DNA from: Phyllobacterium sp. YR531
Lineage (GTDB): Bacteria > Pseudomonadota > Alphaproteobacteria > Rhizobiales > Rhizobiaceae
Length of the DNA stretch: 64,000 nt
Direction: 5' to 3'
Assembly (NCBI RefSeq): GCF_000282595.1
Contig: NZ_AKIZ01000003.1
Coordinates: 1 to 64,000 of the forward strand
The notes under the pieces were generated by a model. It searched no databases and was not told where the DNA came from. It saw nothing but the letters and a program-made list of their open reading frames with translations. The first letter of the stretch is position 1; every line of letters starts with the position of its first letter. The position numbers and the translations under genes are program-made. This document shows positions 27,027 through 34,752 of this stretch, in pieces.

Positions 27027-27857
27027 ATGAACGACCAAGTATTTCGGGTGAAATTCTGGGGGACACGCGGCAGTGTTGCGGTTTCGGGACCAGAGTTCAT
27101 ACGGTATGGTGGAAATACCGCGTGCATCGAGGTTCAATGCGGAAAGCGGCGACTGATTTTTGATACCGGTTCTGGCGTACGCCAAGCCGGCGAGGCTTTG
27201 TCGCGCGAAGGTGTCGAGCAACTCGACATCATTTATACGCACTGCCATTACGACCATATCATTGGTCTTCCGTATTTCACGCCGCTTTACAACCCCATGA
27301 TGAGTGTTCGTCTTTGGTCGGGACATTTGGCTGGACAGATGACGACCGGTCAAATGGTGAAGCAGTTTATGCGTCCACCGTGGTTCCCGATAGAATCGGA
27401 TATTTGCCAAGCATGCCTGAACTTTCAGGATTTCCGTACAGGGGACGTACTTACCCCGTTTGAGAACGTCGTAATACGCACCGATAAGCTAAATCATCCC
27501 GGTGGCTGCGTCGGTTATAGAATCGAGTGGGCGGGCCGTGTCCTCGCGCTGATTTTTGACACCGAACATATCGCAGGCGAATTGGATCCTGCAGTTCTTG
27601 GCCTCATCAAGGATGCCGATCTGGTTGTCTATGATTGTACCTATACTGAAGACGAGATGCCGCGACGCTTTGGCTATGGTCACTCAACATGGCAACATGG
27701 GGTAAAATTGGCAGAAGCCGCCAAAATCGGCAAACTGGCATTGTTCCATCATGCCCCGTCGCGAACTGATGATGAGATTGACGAGTTCGAACGGCTTGCA
27801 AGGCTGCGCTTTGATGGAACATTCGCAGCCCGTGACTTTCAAGTCATAGACCTCTAG
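27027..27857 (+). CDS. MBL-fold metallo-hydrolase
   Basis: A 276-residue metallo-beta-lactamase-fold hydrolase of the Lactamase_B_2/PhnP-like group. The N terminus RVKFWGTRGSVAVSGPEFIRYGGNT is the family hallmark. The zinc ligands are HCHYDH (72-77), the His in LNHPGG, the Asp in LIFDTEH, and the late His pair in FHHAPSRTDDE. Members include cyclic phosphodiesterases and nucleases; the substrate here is unknown. The gene stands alone between two inverted 276-bp repeats. Its TAG stop (27855-27857) is formed by the CTAG terminus of the second copy, so the element defines the protein's C terminus. It converges on the deacetylase gene. Confidence 0.88.
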   Translation: MNDQVFRVKFWGTRGSVAVSGPEFIRYGGNTACIEVQCGKRRLIFDTGSGVRQAGEALSREGVEQLDIIYTHCHYDHIIGLPYFTPLYNPMMSVRLWSGHLAGQMTTGQMVKQFMRPPWFPIESDICQACLNFQDFRTGDVLTPFENVVIRTDKLNHPGGCVGYRIEWAGRVLALIFDTEHIAGELDPAVLGLIKDADLVVYDCTYTEDEMPRRFGYGHSTWQHGVKLAEAAKIGKLALFHHAPSRTDDEIDEFERLARLRFDGTFAARDFQVIDL

Positions 27858-28129
27858 AGCAAATTTTGTTTATATAGAGCCATTCTGTTTCGTGGATGAC
27901 GAGACAATCCACGCGGAAGGTAGCGAGGTCGATGTTTATCCATCGGACGATGCTGCCTGACAAAGTGGTTGGCCGTTAGCCAGAAACCCGAAGGGCCGGG
28001 TGAATTCGGGCCAAATCCTTCGGGTTTTATCATCGTCCGATGGACAAACATCGGCCTCGCCAAATCCCTCGACCTTGCCCGCGAATTCCATCCCACAGAA
28101 TGACCCTATATAAGCAAAACTTGCTCTAG
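27854..28129. repeat. 276-bp imperfect palindromic MITE-like element, copy 2 (inverted)
   Basis: Reverse-oriented partner of the element at 26564-26839. It begins CTAGAGCAAATTTTG and ends AAAACTTGCTCTAG, with the 13-base core AACCACTTTGTCA shared (as its complement here). Both ends overlap stop codons: TAG of the MBL gene on the plus strand at 27855-27857, and TAG of the deacetylase on the minus strand at 28126-28128. The long self-complementary structure may also act as a bidirectional terminator between these convergent genes. An 80-codon minus-strand frame inside it resembles the frame in copy 1 and is most likely a by-product of repeat similarity. Confidence 0.87.
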
Positions 28130-28878
28130 ATCAACTCGCGGGCGGATACCCAACGGCATCCTCCCGTATGAACGGTAATTTCGAAAAGTTTTTGCAGAAA
28201 AACCCAAGCCGCTTCATCATGTACAAGATGATGAGCAAGAATGCCGATAGTGCTGTCTTCTCCGCTAAACCGGTCACGCATCTCCCGCACAATATCAGCT
28301 ACCAAATCCCCGTAGTTTCGACAGCCTCGCGTGCCGTGCCAATCCATCAAGTCAACATGCGTGTTCACAACGGGGATATGACTGGTTTGGATTTCTTTTG
28401 GCGGTCCAAATACCGAAAGTGCTGCAAATCCCAGGCCGCGTAAATGAGGCAGCAACGAACCATCAATACGATTCCATGGCGGAACGAGTATCGGCAAAGC
28501 TCGTTGCGGGAATAATTTCTCTATGCAATTTCTCCCCTCCTCAAGCTCGGCAAGAACCGATTGTAGTGGTCGATGGGGTCCAAGTTCCTGCTTTTTCTCT
28601 CCGTTATGAGCATGATTTACATGTGACCAACCATGCACACCAATCGTGATTAGTTGCTCCGATTTCAGTCTGTCAGCCAATCCATCACCCGCCAGTGCGG
28701 GTATGACAGCCAGCAACGTCGGCACCCCATGTTCTTTACCAAGCTTTAGCAAGCGTTGCAGAGCTGTCGTTGGTTGAACGGCATCATCGTCACGCAGCCA
28801 GAATTGCACGCTCCGACTGACATTTATCCAACGCGAGAGTTCATCGCGCAGTGGTTGCCAAATGACATCTTCGGTCAT
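28126..28878 (-). CDS. Polysaccharide deacetylase-like protein (NodB fold)
   Basis: A 250-residue cytoplasmic-looking member of the carbohydrate esterase 4/NodB superfamily. Visible motifs are the Asp pair in FWLRDDDAVQP, the metal His motif in ITIGVHGWSHVNHA, and VPPWNRID, matching the usual PPxxR block. No signal peptide is present. The start is the ATG at 28878, in an ATGA overlap with the upstream glycosyltransferase stop, so the two form a bicistronic unit. Its stop codon is supplied by the palindromic repeat. N-deacetylation of a sugar intermediate made by the neighbouring transferase is a plausible role. Confidence 0.82.
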   Translation of the reverse strand: MTEDVIWQPLRDELSRWINVSRSVQFWLRDDDAVQPTTALQRLLKLGKEHGVPTLLAVIPALAGDGLADRLKSEQLITIGVHGWSHVNHAHNGEKKQELGPHRPLQSVLAELEEGRNCIEKLFPQRALPILVPPWNRIDGSLLPHLRGLGFAALSVFGPPKEIQTSHIPVVNTHVDLMDWHGTRGCRNYGDLVADIVREMRDRFSGEDSTIGILAHHLVHDEAAWVFLQKLFEITVHTGGCRWVSARELI

Positions 28879-29966
28879 TGATCTCGTCTCACATATTTTT
28901 CGAGCAGCCAAGCCAACCGCCGTGACGCTTGTTCAAGAGAACGTTCTGCAAAAACAAACTCCCTCGCAGCCTTGCCCATACCAAAGCGCCCCTCGCTGTT
29001 CGCGCATAATTGTTCTATTGCACGGCTGAAGGCAGACACGTCATTCACTGGTGTAAGAATTCCTGTAATACCATTCTTTACGACCTCCGGAACACCGGCC
29101 ACCTCCTGTGCTACGACGGGCAGCCCCGCCGCCTGCGCTTCAAGATAAGCAATTCCATATGCTTCACCAAATCCCGGCCAGATGTAGACACCAGAACCGT
29201 AAAGTATTTCCATAACTTCTTGTGATTGTTTTTGCCCCAACCATTCAATGCGATTGCCGATCTGGTCAAAACACGCCTGTACCTCAGCCTTGCTGGGGCC
29301 ATCTCCCACGATTCTCAGGGTCCAAGGTATGTGCTCCAACTGCGCCAATGAAGCTGCGAGCATCCGGTAGCTATCCAGTTTGTCACCCGGTCTCATCATT
29401 GCGACGGTAACAAATTGATTGGAATGAACCGGCGTCGGATCTGCCGAGAAGGCTGCAACATCAATAAACGGGGCCAATCTTCCCAAACGTTCATTGGATA
29501 CGATTTCTTGAAGACCAATTTCGTCCCGTTGCGTGAAGCAAATATTCAATGCGGCTTGTCGGAGACCCGCAACGACATATGATTGCTGCTCTTTCCACTC
29601 CCCGCCATCGCGGCTTTTGGAATAGGAGGCCTCAGCCGTAACATAAGGAAGTTCAAACATTGATGCCAAATCGGGGCCGAGCAGATCGGGGGCCTTGTAA
29701 TAAGTGTGATAGGTGAACCACAGATCAGGTTTTACGACGGTCTGCCATAATTTAGCTATGCGTGCACGTTCCCGTGCAGCACTATTATGAATCTCTTTTT
29801 GAACAGGCCCTTCTGGCGTTTTGGAAAAGCTTCTGAGCTCAGAGACCAGCTCGACTTTATGTCCCGCACTTTGCATCGCGCGGATCAACAGTCGCGCCAT
29901 CTCACGATCACCAGAGGGGACAGGATGGTTTGGCGATTTCAACGGGGCATAAAAAGCAATGTGCAT
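28875..29966 (-). CDS. GT4-family glycosyltransferase
   Basis: A 363-residue GT-B transferase. The start is the ATG at 29966, giving MHIAFYAPLKSPNHPVPSGDR, a typical first strand and acceptor loop; longer frames add unlikely sequence. The donor half carries RIVGDGPSKAEV, IEWLGQKQSQEVMEILYGSGVYIWPGFGEAYGIA and the E-x7-E catalytic block across GEAYGIAYLEAQAAGLPVV. It is translationally coupled to the deacetylase-like gene. The pairing suggests transfer of an N-acetylhexosamine followed by deacetylation, as in several glycoconjugate pathways, but the acceptor is unknown. Confidence 0.88.
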   Translation of the reverse strand: MHIAFYAPLKSPNHPVPSGDREMARLLIRAMQSAGHKVELVSELRSFSKTPEGPVQKEIHNSAARERARIAKLWQTVVKPDLWFTYHTYYKAPDLLGPDLASMFELPYVTAEASYSKSRDGGEWKEQQSYVVAGLRQAALNICFTQRDEIGLQEIVSNERLGRLAPFIDVAAFSADPTPVHSNQFVTVAMMRPGDKLDSYRMLAASLAQLEHIPWTLRIVGDGPSKAEVQACFDQIGNRIEWLGQKQSQEVMEILYGSGVYIWPGFGEAYGIAYLEAQAAGLPVVAQEVAGVPEVVKNGITGILTPVNDVSAFSRAIEQLCANSEGRFGMGKAAREFVFAERSLEQASRRLAWLLEKYVRRDQ

Positions 29967-30170
29967 CTGCGAAAGCGATATAGCCTGACAATAAAACGTA
30001 GACCACCATGCGGGAAGATTGGAAGCCGCACAATAGATTGTGCCCACTGGACCAGAGTCGCATCAACTTTAAAACAAATATCCATCAAGACTGGCTTCGT
30101 CTTGCCGTTTTTGCCCGGCAAGTGAGCACATTGTCCACTCGCCAAATCACAACCGCTCAACTAAGCTAAC

Positions 30171-31901
30171 ATGACAGAAATTTCTACGGATTTCATGACA
30201 GCTTTCGCCGCTAGTAAAGTCAGTTCCGAACGGTCATTGCGCAGACTACGCTTGATCTCAGGTTTGATCATGCTCGTTTTTGTCATGCTACATCTGGCTA
30301 ATCATTCACTCAATTTGATCTCGCTAAAGGCCGCGGAAGAGGGTCGTCATTGGTTTCTTGCCATTTGGAGAAACCCGGTCGGGACATTTCTTTTCTACGG
30401 CGCAGCAATTGTACATGTGACATTGATCATGAGAGCACTTTATGTGCGCCGAACACTGGTCATGCCCATGCGTGAGGCAAGCCAGATCATACTGGGATTG
30501 CTCATCCCCGTTTTACTGATTGAACATATAATTGGAACACGCATCCGATACGAAGTGGCGGGCCTGCACGATACATATGAGTTTGTCATTCGCAGCCTGT
30601 GGGTCGATTCTCCAGGTAGTGCTATCAGACAGACACTGGCATTGCTTGTAGTATGGGCTCATGGATGCATTGGAATACATTTCTGGTTGCGGTACCGTGA
30701 CTGGTACTCGCGGGCTGCTCCGTTCTTCCTTACATTGGCAATTTTGCTGCCGGTTCTCAGCCTTTTAGGTTTTGCCTATACGGGCCGTATTCTTGCAAGC
30801 GAACCGGTACAATCGAGTTATGGCAGCGGCTACTCTTCGGGGATTGCGCATGGAAGTACATTTGTTAGTAACGCGGCGCTGCAGCAGCTGATGATAATTA
30901 AACTCATGCTCTATGGCGTTTTTGCCACTAGTCTTTTGAGCGTCCTGACCTTGCGACTTGTTCGCAGTTGGCGTGAACGTTCCGACCAGATCGAAATTCG
31001 TTATCCGGAAGGTCAGCTTGTTCGTGTTCCGCGTGGGTTCAGCGTCCTTGAAGCGAGCCGGCTTGGTGGCGTTCCTCACTACGCCGTGTGCGGTGGCAAA
31101 GGCCGCTGCTCGACATGCCGCGTCCAAGTAGTAGAAGGGGGGGATACATTATTGAGGCCGGATGCAACCGAGCAAGCAACATTGAACCGTATCAACGCAG
31201 ATCCAGATGTTCGCCTTGCCTGTCAGCTTCGACCTTTGAATAGTATCAGCATAGTACCCTTGCTTGTGCCCACTGTGGAAAGCAATCTGCCCGCAAACAG
31301 CCAGCAAACTAATCCGGGCCGTGAGCAGGAAATTGTCATTCTCTTCTGCGATATACGCAATTTCACCACCCTGACCGAAGCCCAACTGCCTTATGACGTG
31401 GTGTTCCTGCTTAACAGATACTTTGCCATCGTAGGCCAGGCCGTTGAACGGGCGGGCGGCCGCTTGGACAAGTTTATTGGAGATGGTGCAATGGCCTTGT
31501 TTGGGCTGCAGGGGTCATCGGAAGATGCCAGCCGGCAAGCTCTCAAAGCATGCGCAACAATTGTTCGTGAAATAGACCGTTTAAGTCAAGAGCTTGCAAC
31601 TGATCTCGCCATGCCGCTGCGTGTCGCAATAGGTGTGCACTCCGGTCCGGCGATTGTCGGGGCAATGGGCTATGGCAACGTAAAGAGCCTCACCGCGATT
31701 GGAGACACTGTTAACGTTGCAAGCCGTCTGGAAACAATTGCGAAGGAACTTGATGTTGCGCTGGTCGTGTCGGAGCCAACCATAGTTAAAGCAGGATCTG
31801 ATACTACGTTGCTGGAAAGCCGGGAAATAACCGTGAGGGGGCGCGCCGAGCCGCTCAGGATTTATGTTGTTACTCAGGAAATGAGCGCTCACTTCACATG
31901 A
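30171..31901 (+). CDS. cyaC: CyaC-like redox-sensing membrane adenylate cyclase (haem anchor + 2Fe-2S + cyclase)
   Basis: A 576-residue three-part protein. Residues about 25-265 are six membrane helices resembling the dihaem anchor of succinate:quinone oxidoreductases, with His41, His45, His82, His119, His164 and His170 as candidate haem ligands. Residues about 273-365 are a ferredoxin domain with Cys307, Cys313, Cys316 and Cys351. Residues about 385-565 are a class III cyclase with Asp394, Lys434, Asp438, Thr508, Asn515 and Arg519, the full adenylate-type set. This is the architecture of Sinorhizobium meliloti CyaC, whose activity responds to quinone redox state. ATP cyclisation is therefore well supported; the link to respiration follows from the family. 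The next gene overlaps by ATGA. Confidence 0.92.
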   Translation: MTEISTDFMTAFAASKVSSERSLRRLRLISGLIMLVFVMLHLANHSLNLISLKAAEEGRHWFLAIWRNPVGTFLFYGAAIVHVTLIMRALYVRRTLVMPMREASQIILGLLIPVLLIEHIIGTRIRYEVAGLHDTYEFVIRSLWVDSPGSAIRQTLALLVVWAHGCIGIHFWLRYRDWYSRAAPFFLTLAILLPVLSLLGFAYTGRILASEPVQSSYGSGYSSGIAHGSTFVSNAALQQLMIIKLMLYGVFATSLLSVLTLRLVRSWRERSDQIEIRYPEGQLVRVPRGFSVLEASRLGGVPHYAVCGGKGRCSTCRVQVVEGGDTLLRPDATEQATLNRINADPDVRLACQLRPLNSISIVPLLVPTVESNLPANSQQTNPGREQEIVILFCDIRNFTTLTEAQLPYDVVFLLNRYFAIVGQAVERAGGRLDKFIGDGAMALFGLQGSSEDASRQALKACATIVREIDRLSQELATDLAMPLRVAIGVHSGPAIVGAMGYGNVKSLTAIGDTVNVASRLETIAKELDVALVVSEPTIVKAGSDTTLLESREITVRGRAEPLRIYVVTQEMSAHFT

Positions 31902-32764
31902 AAAACAGATGGCTTCGGCGCTTTGAGCAATGGAGATACGATACTATCGCCCGCTTCTTTGATACGCGGTACGGGCGCAAGTTGTTGGTCAATATAATTG
32001 GCCCCAGAGTCACGAACATGACGATCAATTGCGGGGATCATGTCATGACAGTTTCACCCCGTGACTACATCGGAAAAAAAGTGTTCCGGAAGGGCAACTT
32101 CGAGCGGGATCACGTTGACCGGTTACTTTCAATTCTTCAGGAAAGGAAGCTTCTGATTGATGGAAGCACTTTGCTTGAAATAGGCGGAAACATCGGGACG
32201 CAAACGATCTATTTTGCGCTTTCGCAGTCATTCTCACAGATCGTCAGCATCGAAGCTGATCCCCGTAACTTCGAATTGTTGAAGCTGAATATCACTCAGA
32301 ACGGGCTGAAAGATAAGGTGCTTCTGGTAAACTGCGCAGCGGGAGACACGGAGGGTGAAATTGACTTCTTTCAACACCAGAATAATCATGGCAAAAGCAG
32401 CACAACACGCAAAAGCAATTCAGATCGAAAAATCACCGTACCTGTAAGACCAGTAGAGGAGATTCTATACGATACAAATGTATCCTTGCAGCAGATTGGA
32501 CTGATCTGGATGGATATAGAGGGATATGAACCAGTCGCATGCAAATCCATGCGGACCTTATTAACAAGCAATGTCCCCGTCTATATGGAGTTTTCACCTG
32601 TATATTACGGTGAGGATCAATCGATCGCTTTCATACAATATCTGGCCGGCTTTTATGAGGATTGCCTGATATTTCGCGATGGTAGCATCGAGGCGATCAA
32701 GGTTTCAGCTCTGCCATTCAATGAACCTCAGTTTGACATACTACTATTCAATTCGGCGATATAA
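31898..32764 (+). CDS. FkbM-family SAM-dependent methyltransferase
   Basis: A 288-residue methyltransferase. The SAM motif I is LLEIGGNIGTQTIYFAL, followed by IVSIEADPRNFELLKLNI and the FkbM post-motif LIWMDIEGYEPVACKSM. Family members O-methylate sugars, lipids or polyketides; rhizobial ones are often associated with surface glycans, which suits this neighbourhood. The ATG overlaps the CyaC-like stop by four bases, so methyl transfer and cAMP synthesis are co-expressed. The C terminus overlaps the end of the convergent methyltransferase-like gene by 21 bases. Confidence 0.85.
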   Translation: MKNRWLRRFEQWRYDTIARFFDTRYGRKLLVNIIGPRVTNMTINCGDHVMTVSPRDYIGKKVFRKGNFERDHVDRLLSILQERKLLIDGSTLLEIGGNIGTQTIYFALSQSFSQIVSIEADPRNFELLKLNITQNGLKDKVLLVNCAAGDTEGEIDFFQHQNNHGKSSTTRKSNSDRKITVPVRPVEEILYDTNVSLQQIGLIWMDIEGYEPVACKSMRTLLTSNVPVYMEFSPVYYGEDQSIAFIQYLAGFYEDCLIFRDGSIEAIKVSALPFNEPQFDILLFNSAI

Positions 32765-33226
32765 GAAATAACGGCCGGGCTTCACACTCGCAGGAAGCGG
32801 CAACCGCGCCAGTGCAGGATGGTCCAATTCCAAACCGCTGGCGACAATACCATGTGACGACAAAAGACCGGCCGCCAATTCTGGCAACCATGTCAACGTC
32901 ACCGCATCCTTATCGTCATAGCCAGTACCGATATCCGCATGAACAAGTGCAGCGCCTATACCAGTGAATTTCTGTGCAGTGTCGCGAATCTCGCCAATGA
33001 CGAGATCTTCGGGGTTGGGTGTGGAACTCTTATGAGAACCAACTGCGCGATCAAAAGCAATAATCCGGCGATCAGGAAATCTTTCGCGGAGGTGATCATA
33101 AGTGCGGCCATTGCCCAGCCCGAGCTCGATTACCGGTCCCTCCAGTTCTTTCACAGCATCACAAATATGATTGAGAATGTCGCGTTGTGCCGTCATCCGG
33201 CGAATAAAACTGTCAAGCCTGCTCAT
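32744..33226 (-). CDS. Small class I SAM-dependent methyltransferase-like protein
   Basis: A 160-residue single-domain Rossmann methyltransferase. The segment GPVIELGLGNGRTYDHLRERFPDRRIIAFDRAV shows motif I and the acidic end of strand 2. The protein is short for a methyltransferase and lacks an obvious substrate domain. It follows repC by 103 bases on the same strand, so it may be read through from repABC, although nothing ties it to replication. Its 3' end overlaps the FkbM-type gene tail to tail. The substrate is unknown. Confidence 0.75.
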   Translation of the reverse strand: MSRLDSFIRRMTAQRDILNHICDAVKELEGPVIELGLGNGRTYDHLRERFPDRRIIAFDRAVGSHKSSTPNPEDLVIGEIRDTAQKFTGIGAALVHADIGTGYDDKDAVTLTWLPELAAGLLSSHGIVASGLELDHPALARLPLPASVKPGRYFLYRRIE

Positions 33227-33329
33227 AAATATTCTATGCCCATTACATCGTCATTATAGTGGTGGCTTAACATGCCGATTGCGGACACGTCGATCATTTG
33301 TCGGTAACAAAAGAGTGCGCAATCAAAAG

Positions 33330-34592
33330 TCATCCGGCTTCAGCATCATGTTTGATCTGGCTGGCGCGAAGTAATCCCATAAGCAATGGCCCCGAGGAGA
33401 ATGATCCCTCTCTAGCCTTGTCAGTCAGAGCACGTAAATATCCGCCAGGACTCAAAATATCCTCACCTTTTTGCAGGATTGCCGAAACAACAGTTGCCGC
33501 TTCATTGGGTCCAAAAACCTCAACGGCTTGGTTCCAGGCATCAGGACTAATCCCGAGAGTTACCCGAACCAGGTTCGCGGTTTGCACAAGATCGGGCCAA
33601 CTATCTATCCTGCGGAGTGCATAATTGATTATATCCGGGCAGGCTTTCAGGACGAGACCAAGTGGAAATGTTTTTGGTGATTTGTGTGTCTGCCTTACAG
33701 ATACTGCAGGGTCATCTGCTTTAATGGCGTCATCATGCCAGTCAGGATTGTACTGGTTCGCTGCTCCCTTGGCTTGTCTAAAGCCGGGTTCAAATGCAAA
33801 ATTAGAGTCTGGGTTTTGATTCTGTATATGCCGGTCATTTTGAACGTCACTGGCGTTTGTTTTATTGGAATTATTGTGTGATTCCAATAGTTTCTCTACT
33901 TCAACACGTAACTCGCCAAGGGCATCCGCCAGCGTTTCCAGTCCTCGCTTGTCAAAGCTCCTCAACAATGGGCGGGCTAAGGGCGTGAACCGCTCCATCA
34001 GTGAATTCCATGGACCGTCAAGAGCTTCTTCCTCGGCAAAAATGATCATCTTTGCTATGTCACGGCGATGAAGGCTGACCTGCTCCCGCAATAGGCGTTT
34101 TGCCAGATCTTCAGCGCGGATTGTCGCAGCAAGCTCCTCATATTCGGCTGCCTTCATCACCAGAGGTATCAAATCAAAACCGAATGCGGTCTTTACCTCA
34201 CCTTCCTGGTCGCGTCGTACATACCGCTTGCCGTTAGGACTATCGCGGCGGATGATCATTCCTGCCTCGACCAAGGAGGCCAGATGCCTGCGCAAAGTAA
34301 CTGGTGCCATGCCGTGGCAACGCAGCGACAATTCTCTGTTTGAGGGGAAAACGATGAGATTATTGGTGCTATCCAGCTCGTTCTTTTTGTGGAAGCTGAG
34401 CAATGCATGCAGTACTGCCAGCGCACGATCGGAAACACCCAATAAAGGCTTGGCTTCCGTAATCATACGAAAAAGCTTCCATTTGTCGGCGATCAAATGA
34501 GCATCAGTTGCTCGGGCCTCTGTTTGCGCATCCAACATGGCATACGACATTGGCCGCCGCCCAAAGGGCGTCGTCGTCATTTCCCTATTCAT
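33330..34592 (-). CDS. repC: Replication initiator RepC
   Basis: Initiator protein of repABC replicons; in studied plasmids the origin lies within the repC coding region. The 420-residue protein is started at the ATG at 34592 (MNREMTTTPFGRRPMSY) because AAAGGG with good spacing precedes it. The longer frame up to 34778 would run through the antisense RNA locus and into repB. The winged-helix DNA-binding portion is seen in LRCHGMAPVTLRRHLASLVEAGMIIRRDSPNGKRYVRRD. A C-terminal domain (LVLKACPDIINYA to the end) has the conserved RepC segment ISPDAWNQAVEVFGPNEAATVVSAILQK. It is the last gene of the repA-repB-repC operon. Confidence 0.95.
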   Translation of the reverse strand: MNREMTTTPFGRRPMSYAMLDAQTEARATDAHLIADKWKLFRMITEAKPLLGVSDRALAVLHALLSFHKKNELDSTNNLIVFPSNRELSLRCHGMAPVTLRRHLASLVEAGMIIRRDSPNGKRYVRRDQEGEVKTAFGFDLIPLVMKAAEYEELAATIRAEDLAKRLLREQVSLHRRDIAKMIIFAEEEALDGPWNSLMERFTPLARPLLRSFDKRGLETLADALGELRVEVEKLLESHNNSNKTNASDVQNDRHIQNQNPDSNFAFEPGFRQAKGAANQYNPDWHDDAIKADDPAVSVRQTHKSPKTFPLGLVLKACPDIINYALRRIDSWPDLVQTANLVRVTLGISPDAWNQAVEVFGPNEAATVVSAILQKGEDILSPGGYLRALTDKAREGSFSSGPLLMGLLRASQIKHDAEAG

Positions 34593-34649
34593 TGCTTTCA
34601 CCCTTTGATCAGGCAAAAGAAATCCGCTCACCGAAACGGCGCTTAACGC

Positions 34650-34678
34650 TTGACAGTGATTCTCGGAAATGCGATTCT
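34650..34678 (+). promoter_or_regulatory. Promoter of the predicted repABC antisense RNA
   Basis: Consensus -35 TTGACA at 34650-34655, a 17-base spacer and -10 GATTCT at 34673-34678. It points opposite to repABC in the repB-repC gap, exactly where repABC replicons encode their counter-transcribed RNA. Confidence 0.7.
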
Positions 34679-34684
34679 CAAGCT

Positions 34685-34736
34685 GCTTAGACTTTGAGAG
34701 GGCTTCCGTGACGTCTGTTTCGGGGGCCTTTTCTTT
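34685..34736 (+). ncRNA. Predicted counter-transcribed RNA controlling repC (incompatibility RNA)
   Basis: Small antisense RNA of about 50 bases inferred between the promoter at 34650-34678 and a Rho-independent terminator. The terminator stem is GGCTTCCG (34701-34708) with CGGGGGCC (34721-34728), eight pairs including two G-U, followed by TTTTCTTTT. In repABC plasmids this RNA pairs with the repC leader and lowers RepC synthesis, giving incompatibility. Position, strand, size and terminator all agree with that model. The exact 5' end is estimated. Confidence 0.75.
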
Positions 34737-34752
34737 TGTGATCTCTCTCCAG

